Positions 16,177-23,534 of a stretch of 31,493 bases of DNA are shown piece by piece (positions within the stretch are counted from its first letter, which is position 1; each line of letters begins with the position of its first letter). The translations under genes were made by a program, and so were the position numbers. The notes beneath the pieces were generated by a model. The model did no database searches, was not told the origin of the DNA, and saw nothing but the letters and a program-made list of their open reading frames with translations. Source of the DNA: CAYPHJ01 sp964410485 (GTDB taxonomy: Bacteria > Desulfobacterota > Binatia > UBA9968); contig CAYPHJ010000050.1 in the NCBI GenBank assembly GCA_964410485.1, forward strand, positions 1 to 31,493. The letters are read 5' to 3'.

Positions 16177-18513
16177 ATGCGGCTGACAAAAAGCGTTGTA
16201 TTTTGGTTCGTCGCTCTTGGCATTGGCATGTGCTTCGTCTTTACTCACGTCCGGCTCGAGACCGAACTATCCGCGTTGCTCCCTCCGGGCGAAACTGCCA
16301 AGCAGCGTCTTCTCCTGGAAGAACTCCGCCAGGGCCCGCTGTCGCGCGTGATTTTAATTGCGCTCGATGGACCCAATATCGGCGACTTGGTCACACTCAG
16401 CAAAGCCCTCGCTAACGAGATGCGCGTGAGTAGGGACTTTTTGCTGGTCTCCAACGGCGAAAGGATCTGGAGTGAAGAACAGGAGCGCATTCTGTTTCGC
16501 TATCGTTATCTCCTCAGCGCGCGCGACGATCCGTCCCGTTTTACGTCGAGCGCACTCAGAGAGGCTCTCCAGCATCGCCTCAAAGAATTGGCTTCTCCGT
16601 TGTCGCCGATCGTGAGGCGATATATTCCCGCCGATCCGACTGGAGAGTTTTTGACAATCCTCAGGAGCTGGACAACTTGGCGGGAACCAACAAAGCACGG
16701 CGGAGTGTGGTTTTCAAAGAATGGCCGCCGCGCTTTATTGATCGCGGAGACCCGGGTGTCGGGATTCGATCTCCACCAGCAGCGCCTGGTTCAGAATCGT
16801 CTCCGAGAGTCGTTCGATCGGGTGGTATCTGGCTCCAACACCAGCGGACCCATAAAAATGTCCTTCGCCGGGCCTGCTGTCTTTGCAGTGGAATCCGAGC
16901 AAACCATAAAGACAGAGACTGCATGGTTGTCGGGATTTGCGATCGCTCTAGTCCTGCTATTTCTATACGCAACCTATCGTTCACCGAGAACACTTTTTTT
17001 AGTCCTATTTCCTTGCATCAGCGGCTGCACGGTCGCCGCCATCGTGGTAAACAGCGTATTCGGCTCGTTGCACGCGGTTGCCGTTGGGTTTGGCGCCACA
17101 CTGATCGGGGTAACGGTGGATTACCCCATTCACCTTTTGAGCCACCACAACCCCAGTCACTCTGCCAAACGTTCCCTGCAGCGCATATGGCCCACCCTAA
17201 GGTTAGGAGCGGCTTCAACGGCACTGGGGTTTGCCGTATTGTTACTGTCCGATTTTCCCGGGCTTTCACAACTGGGGCTCTTCGCGATCTCAGGAGTGCT
17301 TACGGCGGTTGCCATTACTCGTTGGGTCCTACCCGATCTGGTTACCTGCGTCCCAAACAAACCGGATAACTGGACGTTGGGTCTACACCTCATGGCCCGG
17401 CCGCCTCGACCGATCTCGATATTGCTTTTTTCAACTGCCCTGGGTGCGGGCATGTTTTTGGTTTTGTCGAGGGAACCGCTTTGGGAAACGGATATAGCCA
17501 ACTTGATACCGATTAGCCAAGCCGGAAAGGATTTGGACCGCTCTCTTCGCAACGAACTCTCCGCCCCCGATGTTCGCCACTTGATAGTTCTCGAACGGAA
17601 TACAGCGCAGGAATCTCTGGTGCGGGCGGAATCTCTTGCCAGCACACTAGAGGAGCTTGTCCGGCAGAATGTCATTTACAATTATGACATCATTAGCCGA
17701 TATCTTCCCAGCGAGAAAACGCAGCTGTTGCGCAGAGAAGCCCTGCCCGACACCGCCGAACTCAGGAGCCGTCTCGATAGCGCACTTTCGGGGTTGCCAT
17801 TCAAAAAAGGAGTTTTTGAACCGTTCTTGCGTGATGTGGAAGACGCAAAATCTGGAAAATTAGTCAATCTCGAAACATTCCAAAAGACGGGCCTCGATAT
17901 TAAACTGCGCTCCCTTCTCTTTTCTATGAACAATCGCTGGTTCGCAGTCGTGCCGCTCCAGGCAGCATCAAACGGTACGCACCTGGTAGAGGCGCTTAAC
18001 AAAATTCAAGATGATCGCCTGTTTCATCTCGACCTTAAGGAAGAATCCAACGCGATCATCACGGCGTACCGGCAACAAGCGTTCAAGTTCCTGGGATTGG
18101 GCGCGCTCCTGATATGCATTCTGTTGTGGTTGCACGAGCCTTTCAAGCGCATGATACATTTGTTATGGCCGATCGCCACTGGTCTCGTTTTTGTTACGGC
18201 CGTGCTCCACCTATTGGGCGAACGCTTGTCGCTTTTTCATCTCGCTTCCCTCCTCTTGGTTGCGGGCATCGGACTCGATTACTCTCTTTTTTTTAACCGT
18301 CAATGCCGAACGGATGTCGATCGCGCCGACACCTTGCGCTCATTGTGCACGTGCCTGATCACCACGGTGCTCGCGTTCGGGACACTGGCTTTTTCTGAGA
18401 TTCCCGTACTCCGAGCTATCGGGCTTACGGTCAGTCTTGGCGCTTTGAGCTGTTATCTTTTTTCATGGAGCGTCGCCGATGATGCCAATTGTTTATCGCC
18501 AGCTGGAGAATAA
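16177..18513 (+). CDS. MMPL/RND-type lipid exporter (ApeM-like)
   Basis: A 778-residue inner-membrane protein built as two similar halves, each with an N-terminal membrane helix, a large periplasmic domain and a block of about five membrane segments, as in MMPL-family RND exporters. The intramembrane Asp-Tyr pairs expected for proton coupling are in 'GVTVDYPIHLL' (Asp about 315) and 'GIGLDYSLFF' (Asp about 701). It likely hands the polyene lipid to the LolA-like carrier whose gene ends 3 bases upstream. There is no strong ribosome-binding site; coupling to the preceding stop is likely. It closes the first transcription block; a promoter for the next block follows 42 bases after its stop. Confidence 0.88.
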   Translation: MRLTKSVVFWFVALGIGMCFVFTHVRLETELSALLPPGETAKQRLLLEELRQGPLSRVILIALDGPNIGDLVTLSKALANEMRVSRDFLLVSNGERIWSEEQERILFRYRYLLSARDDPSRFTSSALREALQHRLKELASPLSPIVRRYIPADPTGEFLTILRSWTTWREPTKHGGVWFSKNGRRALLIAETRVSGFDLHQQRLVQNRLRESFDRVVSGSNTSGPIKMSFAGPAVFAVESEQTIKTETAWLSGFAIALVLLFLYATYRSPRTLFLVLFPCISGCTVAAIVVNSVFGSLHAVAVGFGATLIGVTVDYPIHLLSHHNPSHSAKRSLQRIWPTLRLGAASTALGFAVLLLSDFPGLSQLGLFAISGVLTAVAITRWVLPDLVTCVPNKPDNWTLGLHLMARPPRPISILLFSTALGAGMFLVLSREPLWETDIANLIPISQAGKDLDRSLRNELSAPDVRHLIVLERNTAQESLVRAESLASTLEELVRQNVIYNYDIISRYLPSEKTQLLRREALPDTAELRSRLDSALSGLPFKKGVFEPFLRDVEDAKSGKLVNLETFQKTGLDIKLRSLLFSMNNRWFAVVPLQAASNGTHLVEALNKIQDDRLFHLDLKEESNAIITAYRQQAFKFLGLGALLICILLWLHEPFKRMIHLLWPIATGLVFVTAVLHLLGERLSLFHLASLLLVAGIGLDYSLFFNRQCRTDVDRADTLRSLCTCLITTVLAFGTLAFSEIPVLRAIGLTVSLGALSCYLFSWSVADDANCLSPAGE

Positions 18514-18554
18514 TTTCGCCAAGCGAGTTGGCAACACGTAACTTGAATTTTTCG

Positions 18555-18583
18555 TTGACAGAGTTTGAGCGTCCGATGATAAT
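18555..18583 (+). promoter_or_regulatory. Near-consensus sigma70-type promoter inside the cluster
   Basis: TTGACA (18555-18560), 17 bases, GATAAT (18578-18583): a perfect -35, ideal spacing and a 5/6 -10. Expected start near 18590, about 54 bases before the halogenase-like gene. It would drive the halogenase-ketosynthase-reductase block separately from the ACP-MMPL block. The strongest promoter seen in the window. Confidence 0.7.
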
Positions 18584-18593
18584 AACGCCCGAT

Positions 18594-18622
18594 TCAGTTT
18601 AGCTGACGGCTGACTGAACTGA
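18594..18622 (+). promoter_or_regulatory. Palindrome at the +1 region (operator or 5' stem)
   Basis: A 9-bp stem (TCAGTTTAG / CTGAACTGA, one G-U pair) around the loop CTGACGGCTGA, starting a few bases after the predicted transcript start. It could be a repressor site blocking promoter clearance or a stabilising 5' hairpin. Confidence 0.4.
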
Positions 18623-18643
18623 GTTAGAGTTGACCTTCCCCGC

Positions 18644-20230
18644 ATGAACTTCGATGTCTGTATCCTGGGAGGAGGGCTGGCGGGCCAATTGCTTGCCAGG
18701 CAACTCCGCCGCTACCTTCCGCATTTGAGCATCGCGCTTTTCGAAAAGGAGCCCGGAGCTACCTACAAAGTCGGGGAATCAACCGTAGAAATCGCCGGCG
18801 ATTACCTCGTCCGCAAACTTGGCCTGTCCAGCTATCTTTACAACCGCCAATTGCCAAAGAATGGCTTGCGATTTTTTTTCGACTCGCCGGCCCGGGACAT
18901 GGATCTCGAGGAGATGAGCGAGATCGGCGGCGTGCGTTTGCGCGGCCGAGCGGCCTTCCAACTGGACCGCATGCGGCTGGAAGCCGACCTCCGAGAGTTG
19001 AATGAAAACAACGGAGTGGCACTTTTTACGGGTCACAAAGTGACCGGTGTCGCGATTGGCGATTTCGGCAGTGCGACGCAGCGACACCGTGTGGTGGTCA
19101 ACAATGGCGAGGGCGAAAGACAAATCGCCTGTCGATGGATTGTCGATGCCACCGGACGCCATTCACTGATTGCACGCGCAGTCAAATCCCGCATTCAGGA
19201 ACCCAAGCACCATTGCATGGCCGTATGGGGCCGCTTTCGGGACGTCGCGGATCTTGACGACTGGGGGCCGACGGCCTTTCGCGAACGAGTCAACTACACG
19301 AGCCGCGTGCTCTCAACCACTCATTTCAGCTATCCGGGTTATTGGATCTGGTTCATCCCCCTTGAGTACGGCGTCACCAGCGTCGGCGTGGTGATCGATC
19401 GCAACTTTTTGCCTCGGCGTGGTCTCGGCACCCACCAGGGTTTTCTCGAATTCCTGAACGAGCATCGCGCAGTCGCGGAGCTCTTGAGAACAGCAAAGCT
19501 GGAGGCAGTCGGAAGTCTGGGCCGCTTGGCTTATAATTCAACCCGCTACTTCAGTCCCGCGCGTTGGGGTCTAACGGGAGAGGCAGCCGCCTTTAGCGAT
19601 CCCTTGTACAGTCCAGGCTCAGATTTCATTGCGCTGGCAAATGATTTTCTAACCAATCTAATTGAAGCGGACTATCAAGGCGCCGGCCCCGACGCGCTCG
19701 CGCGTCGCGCCAACTTGTTCGACGCTTACTTGCATTTTCGCCATGAGGCGGCGATGCGGCTTTACCGCGGCCTCTATTCGACGCTGGGCAGCTTTGAGAT
19801 CTTTCGTGCGAAGTGGTCGTTCGACTTGCCCCTTTACTATCACTGGTGGCTATCGGAATTTTTGCAGGACCTCCACCTGGACGAAAGCTTCGTCGAGGAG
19901 CGCCTGGCCAATCAGTCGACCGTCCTCAGCGTGCTGGATAAATTTTCTCACTTCTTCCAGCGGCTCGTTGTGCAGTTATCGCACGAAGGCAACTATCATC
20001 GTCATAACCGCGGAGACTTCATGGATGATTTGGCAGATATCGATTTTTTGGATCGCATCGGTCGCCCGCAAAGCACGCGTTACCAGTATGAAAAGCTTTG
20101 CGAAATCCTGAACAAGACCCGGCGCCTTGGCCTGGAGTGTTTGAAGGATCGCTTGCCCGGCAGCTTGGAACCTCTTTCCCTTGGCGATTTGCTTCAAGAA
20201 GGTAACGCTTTGTACGACGAACGGATATGA
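18644..20230 (+). CDS. FAD-dependent halogenase-like protein (xanthomonadin-halogenase type)
   Basis: A 528-residue flavoprotein with the FAD dinucleotide motif 'GGGLAG' (residues 9-14), a 'YKVGES' segment at 41-46, a lysine at 72 ('QLPKNGLRFFF') where flavin halogenases carry their catalytic lysine, the halogenase signature WxWxIP as 'WIWFIP' (234-239), and an FxxPxxSxG-type motif as 'FSDPLYSPG' (317-325). Flavin halogenases use FADH2, O2 and halide to chlorinate or brominate electron-rich rings. Xanthomonadin clusters carry a comparable enzyme and the pigment is brominated, so ring halogenation of an aryl polyene is the best guess. Some relatives with these motifs are not halogenases. First gene after the internal promoter; its stop overlaps the ketosynthase start by 4 bases. 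Confidence 0.8.
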   Translation: MNFDVCILGGGLAGQLLARQLRRYLPHLSIALFEKEPGATYKVGESTVEIAGDYLVRKLGLSSYLYNRQLPKNGLRFFFDSPARDMDLEEMSEIGGVRLRGRAAFQLDRMRLEADLRELNENNGVALFTGHKVTGVAIGDFGSATQRHRVVVNNGEGERQIACRWIVDATGRHSLIARAVKSRIQEPKHHCMAVWGRFRDVADLDDWGPTAFRERVNYTSRVLSTTHFSYPGYWIWFIPLEYGVTSVGVVIDRNFLPRRGLGTHQGFLEFLNEHRAVAELLRTAKLEAVGSLGRLAYNSTRYFSPARWGLTGEAAAFSDPLYSPGSDFIALANDFLTNLIEADYQGAGPDALARRANLFDAYLHFRHEAAMRLYRGLYSTLGSFEIFRAKWSFDLPLYYHWWLSEFLQDLHLDESFVEERLANQSTVLSVLDKFSHFFQRLVVQLSHEGNYHRHNRGDFMDDLADIDFLDRIGRPQSTRYQYEKLCEILNKTRRLGLECLKDRLPGSLEPLSLGDLLQEGNALYDERI

Positions 20231-21423
20231 CACCTCTGGTTCTCACCCGCTATACGACCACGAGCGCTTTGGGGCAGGGCAATCGGCCAACTCTGGAGGC
20301 TCTGCGCTCCGCACGCTCCGGTTTGCAGCCCTGCGATTTCGAGGACTGCCACCTCGAAACATTCATCGGTCGCGTTGCTGGCTTGGAAGACTGGTCCATC
20401 GAACCTGAACTCGCGCGCTTTGATTGCCGCAACAATCGCTTGGCCAGTTTGGCTTTGCGCCAGGACGATTTTGCGCAGGCGGTCAATGATGCCGTCAATA
20501 AGTACGGTGCGCGCCGTGTCGCTGTCATTGTCGGGACTTCGACTTCCGGGATGCTCGAGGTGGAACACGCCTACAGCGACCCGGATCCGCACACAAAACT
20601 CTTGCCCGAGTCGTTTTACGCTCGCGCCCGGTTTACCCATAGTACTTTCTCCCTGGCTGATTTTGTGCGCCATCTCTTCGCCATCGAGGGTCCCGCGATG
20701 GTGATTTCAACCGCCTGCTCTTCTAGTGCAAAGGTGTTTGGCAGCGCTTCACGATTCATCGAGGCGGGATTTTGTGACGCTGCGCTTGTTGGCGGAGTCG
20801 ACACATTGTGCCTGAACACGCTCTATGGTTTTTCCGCCCTGGAGGTCGTCGATAGCCAGCGCTGCCGTCCGTGTGATGCCAGCCGAGCGGGGTTGAACCT
20901 CGGCGAGGGCGCCGGCTTCGCCTTACTCGAACGAGTTAATCCCGACGATTCTGAGGCTTCCGTCAGGATCGTTGGCTATGGAGAAAGCTCCGACGGATAT
21001 CATATGTCCCGCCCTCATCCAACAGGAGCGGGAGCCATCCTGGCCATGCGCCAGGCACTTTGCCGTGCGAGCTTAACTCCGGATGCTATCGATTACGTTC
21101 ATTTGCATGGTACCGGAACGAAGGCCAACGACAGCACAGAAGCTCATGCTGTCGCCGAAGTGTTCGGTTGGCGCACGCCCTGCAGCTCGACCAAAGGTTG
21201 GACCGGCCACACGCTTGGAGCAGCGGGAGCCGTAGAAGCAATCATTGTTGCCGTCTGCATGGAGAACGGTCTTGTTCCAGGGACTTTAAACCTGCAAACG
21301 ATCGACCCAACTTTTCGCTGCAATATTCTGCAGTCCAATATAGAAAGATCCTCCAGATATGCAGCGACGAATCTGTTCGGCTTTGGCGGCAGTAACTGTA
21401 CGCTGATTTTTGCGCGGTCGTGA
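20227..21423 (+). CDS. Beta-ketoacyl-ACP synthase (ApeO-like ketosynthase)
   Basis: A 398-residue FabF-type ketosynthase with an intact catalytic triad: Cys164 in 'STACSSSAK', His294 in 'HLHGTGTKAND' and His328 in 'GWTGHTLGAAG'. It should condense malonyl-ACP-derived two-carbon units onto the ACP-bound aryl chain. It overlaps the halogenase by ATGA and the following chain-length-factor gene by GTGA, the arrangement expected when ketosynthase and CLF form a heterodimer. Cytoplasmic. No acyltransferase domain is fused, so malonyl groups must come from FabD of primary metabolism. Confidence 0.9.
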   Translation: MTPLVLTRYTTTSALGQGNRPTLEALRSARSGLQPCDFEDCHLETFIGRVAGLEDWSIEPELARFDCRNNRLASLALRQDDFAQAVNDAVNKYGARRVAVIVGTSTSGMLEVEHAYSDPDPHTKLLPESFYARARFTHSTFSLADFVRHLFAIEGPAMVISTACSSSAKVFGSASRFIEAGFCDAALVGGVDTLCLNTLYGFSALEVVDSQRCRPCDASRAGLNLGEGAGFALLERVNPDDSEASVRIVGYGESSDGYHMSRPHPTGAGAILAMRQALCRASLTPDAIDYVHLHGTGTKANDSTEAHAVAEVFGWRTPCSSTKGWTGHTLGAAGAVEAIIVAVCMENGLVPGTLNLQTIDPTFRCNILQSNIERSSRYAATNLFGFGGSNCTLIFARS

Positions 21424-22226
21424 AACCTTTATACCTTTATGGAATAGGACTACTAGGTCCCGGACTGGACGGCTGGGCGACGGGACAAAGAATCTTCTTG
21501 GACCCGACCTCTTTCGACGCAACCGTGCGTCCGGTTGTCATTCCCTCCGCGCTCTCACCCAACGAACGCCGCCGCACCAGCGAGACGGTCAAGTGGGCCT
21601 TGGCCGCCGCGCACGAGGCCTGTGACCAGGCGGCCATTGACGCCAGTCAAGTTCCAACCGTGTTTGCTTCATCCGATGGGGATGGGGCAATTCTTGACCG
21701 GCTGTGTACGGCATTGAATACTGCGGAACGATCTGTTTCTCCGACCGTATTTCACCATTCGGTCCACAATGCCCCGGCAGGATATTGGCACATTGGACGG
21801 AACTGCCACCGGACTTCATCGAGTCTCTCCTGCTATGATGATTCATTTTGCGCCGGATTACTGGAAGCTTCGGCTTTAGTGGCAATCGAAAACAGCCCTG
21901 TTTTGCTGGTGGCCTACGACATTCCTTCGCCGCCGCCGCTCTATCCTGCCCGGCCGATTCCGCATCCCCTCGCAATTGCTTTCGTTTTGTCCGCCAGCCC
22001 TGGGAACGGTTTATTGGCACAGTTGGATCTGGAGCTTTGCTCGGGAGCGGCGTTATCAGCCACGGTTATGAGCACTCCGGAGCTCGAAAGCTTACGACGA
22101 GATGTCCCTGCAGGGAGGGCACTGCCGCTTCTCGCGGCCGTTGCAAGTCAACGCTTTGGAACGATATATCTGGAATTCTTGAACTCTTTGTGTCTCCGCA
22201 TCGCCGTCACTCCATGCCCACATTGA
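21420..22226 (+). CDS. Ketosynthase-like chain-length factor (ApeC-like)
   Basis: A 268-residue short ketosynthase homologue that lacks the nucleophilic TACSSS motif and the HGTGT histidine. It keeps the diagnostic 'HHSVHNAPAGYW' of the N-terminal-like ketosynthase domain found in aryl-polyene clusters. In the studied systems such a protein pairs with the active ketosynthase and sets chain length. The GTG start overlaps the ketosynthase stop by 4 bases, suggesting equal-dose production. The C-terminal 12 bases overlap the next gene. Length is close to the family's usual 240-260 residues, so this is not a truncated ketosynthase. Confidence 0.85.
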   Translation: MKPLYLYGIGLLGPGLDGWATGQRIFLDPTSFDATVRPVVIPSALSPNERRRTSETVKWALAAAHEACDQAAIDASQVPTVFASSDGDGAILDRLCTALNTAERSVSPTVFHHSVHNAPAGYWHIGRNCHRTSSSLSCYDDSFCAGLLEASALVAIENSPVLLVAYDIPSPPPLYPARPIPHPLAIAFVLSASPGNGLLAQLDLELCSGAALSATVMSTPELESLRRDVPAGRALPLLAAVASQRFGTIYLEFLNSLCLRIAVTPCPH

Positions 22227-22657
22227 CCAAAACAGATGTGCTTCGTCTCATTCCCCACAGTGGATCCATGTGCCTCGTCGACTCCGTGCTCGCCTGGAGC
22301 GAAACCGATATCGTTTGCGCAAGTGGTTGTCACCGCGACAGACATAATCCATTGATGAACGGAGATTTGCTACCGGCGATCTGCGGGCTCGAGCTCGCCG
22401 CTCAAGCCATTGCGGCTCATATAGCACTGACATCGCCTCAGTCCAGCCAAAAATCTATCGGCGTGTTGGGCGGGGTGACAGACGTCGAGCTGAATGTTTC
22501 CTCCCTCGAGACGATACAGGGAGATCTCGAAATCAGGGGCACCTGCCTGCACGCGCAACAGACAGCTTTCATCTATCGGTTTTTGCTCAGTGGAGAAGGC
22601 CGGAGACTCATTGCCGGCCGTGCATCGATCTTCATTCAGCAGGTGGCAAATCAATGA
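22214..22657 (+). CDS. Second hot-dog 3-hydroxyacyl-ACP dehydratase (ApeP-like)
   Basis: 147 residues from the chosen ATG. The N-terminal 'LIPHSGSMCLVDSVLAWSE' matches the start of ApeP-type dehydratases, where the histidine after P is part of the active-site region. 'MNGDLLPAICGLELAAQAIAAH' supplies the central helix, and the beta strands end in 'AGRASIFIQQ'. It probably acts with the smaller dehydratase at 14.3 kb on each extension cycle. The frame is open far upstream, but that part is out-of-frame sequence of the CLF gene, so the internal ATG was used. It overlaps the CLF by 13 bases and the ketoreductase by ATGA. Confidence 0.82.
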   Translation: MPTLTKTDVLRLIPHSGSMCLVDSVLAWSETDIVCASGCHRDRHNPLMNGDLLPAICGLELAAQAIAAHIALTSPQSSQKSIGVLGGVTDVELNVSSLETIQGDLEIRGTCLHAQQTAFIYRFLLSGEGRRLIAGRASIFIQQVANQ

Positions 22658-23376
22658 AGCGCCGGGCTTTGGTCACAGGGGCCAGCGGTACGATTGGCTC
22701 GGCCATAGCCCGAGCGCTCGCCGCCGACGGATTGCACGTAATCCTCCATTCTCTGCGTCGTGTCGATTATGCCAATTCCCTCTCCGAGGAGATCAACTCG
22801 GCTGGCGGTTCGGCAGAGCCCACAAACTTCGATATCACCGACGCTCAAGCGACTGATGCGGCACTTGTAAAAATACTGGAGCGAGGTCCCGTGCAAGTCG
22901 CGGTATCCAATGCCGGCATACACGATGACGCGCCGATGGCGGGAATGAAGAGGGAACAGTGGAGCAGCGTCATCGATGTCTCACTCAATGGCTTTTTTAA
23001 TGTCATACAACCATTGCTGCTTCCGATGATTCGCACGCGTTGGGGCAGAATCATCGCCGTATCCTCGATTTCCGGCATTCTTGGCAACCGCGGCCAGACC
23101 AATTACGCGGCCGCCAAAGCAGGTCTGCACGGCGCCATCCGATCGCTGGCACGGGAAGTGGGGTCACGGGGAGTGACGGCAAACGTCGTAGCGCCAGGTT
23201 TGATCGCCGGCTCCATGACAGAACGTGCGTTTACCCAGACACAAATCGATGCGCTGATCCCCATGAGGCGCGTCGGCACGCCCGCTGAAGTGGGCCAACT
23301 TGTCGCATTTCTCGCCTCGGACAAAGCGAGCTATGTTTCCGGCCAGATCATCGGGGTCAACGGCGGCATGATCTAG
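22654..23376 (+). CDS. 3-oxoacyl-ACP reductase (FabG/ApeQ-like SDR)
   Basis: A 240-residue classical short-chain dehydrogenase/reductase. The cofactor motif is 'TGASGTIGSAIA' (residues 8-19), with 'SNAGIHDDAPM' for the NAG motif, catalytic Ser in 'AVSSISG', the YxxxK pair in 'TNYAAAKAG', and the FabG-like ending 'SYVSGQIIGVNGGMI'. It should reduce the 3-keto group with NADPH after each condensation. The ATG overlaps the dehydratase stop and is preceded by AGGTGG. Its own TAG stop forms the first three bases of a palindromic repeat. It is the last of the tightly overlapping genes. Confidence 0.9.
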   Translation: MKRRALVTGASGTIGSAIARALAADGLHVILHSLRRVDYANSLSEEINSAGGSAEPTNFDITDAQATDAALVKILERGPVQVAVSNAGIHDDAPMAGMKREQWSSVIDVSLNGFFNVIQPLLLPMIRTRWGRIIAVSSISGILGNRGQTNYAAAKAGLHGAIRSLAREVGSRGVTANVVAPGLIAGSMTERAFTQTQIDALIPMRRVGTPAEVGQLVAFLASDKASYVSGQIIGVNGGMI

Positions 23377-23512
23377 CAGGTTGCTGAAAAAAGATTCGGA
23401 ATGCTTCGACAGGCTCAGCATGAACGGAAAATCCCTAACTCATTTCAAGCTCCTCTCCGTTCGCCCTGAGGTTCTCGAAGGGTGAGCGGAGAGTTTTTCA
23501 GCAGCCTGCTAG
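23374..23512 (+). repeat. MITE/REP-like palindromic element abutting the ketoreductase
   Basis: The outer arms TAGCAGGTTGCTGAAAAA and TTTTTCAGCAGCCTGCTA are nearly perfect inverted copies. The inner parts CTTCGACAGGCTCAGC and CCTGAGGTTCTCGAAG also pair, so almost the whole 139 bases can fold on itself. The first TAG is the stop codon of the reductase gene. No protein is encoded. The downstream arm ends in a T-run only on the inside of the hairpin, so it might still weaken transcription into the next gene. Confidence 0.8.
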
Positions 23513-23534
23513 GAATCCACCAACAACACTCAGG

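Noticed and set aside
21848..22213. Long upstream extension of the second dehydratase
   Set aside because: Out-of-frame reading of the CLF gene; the family starts at the internal ATG at 22214.
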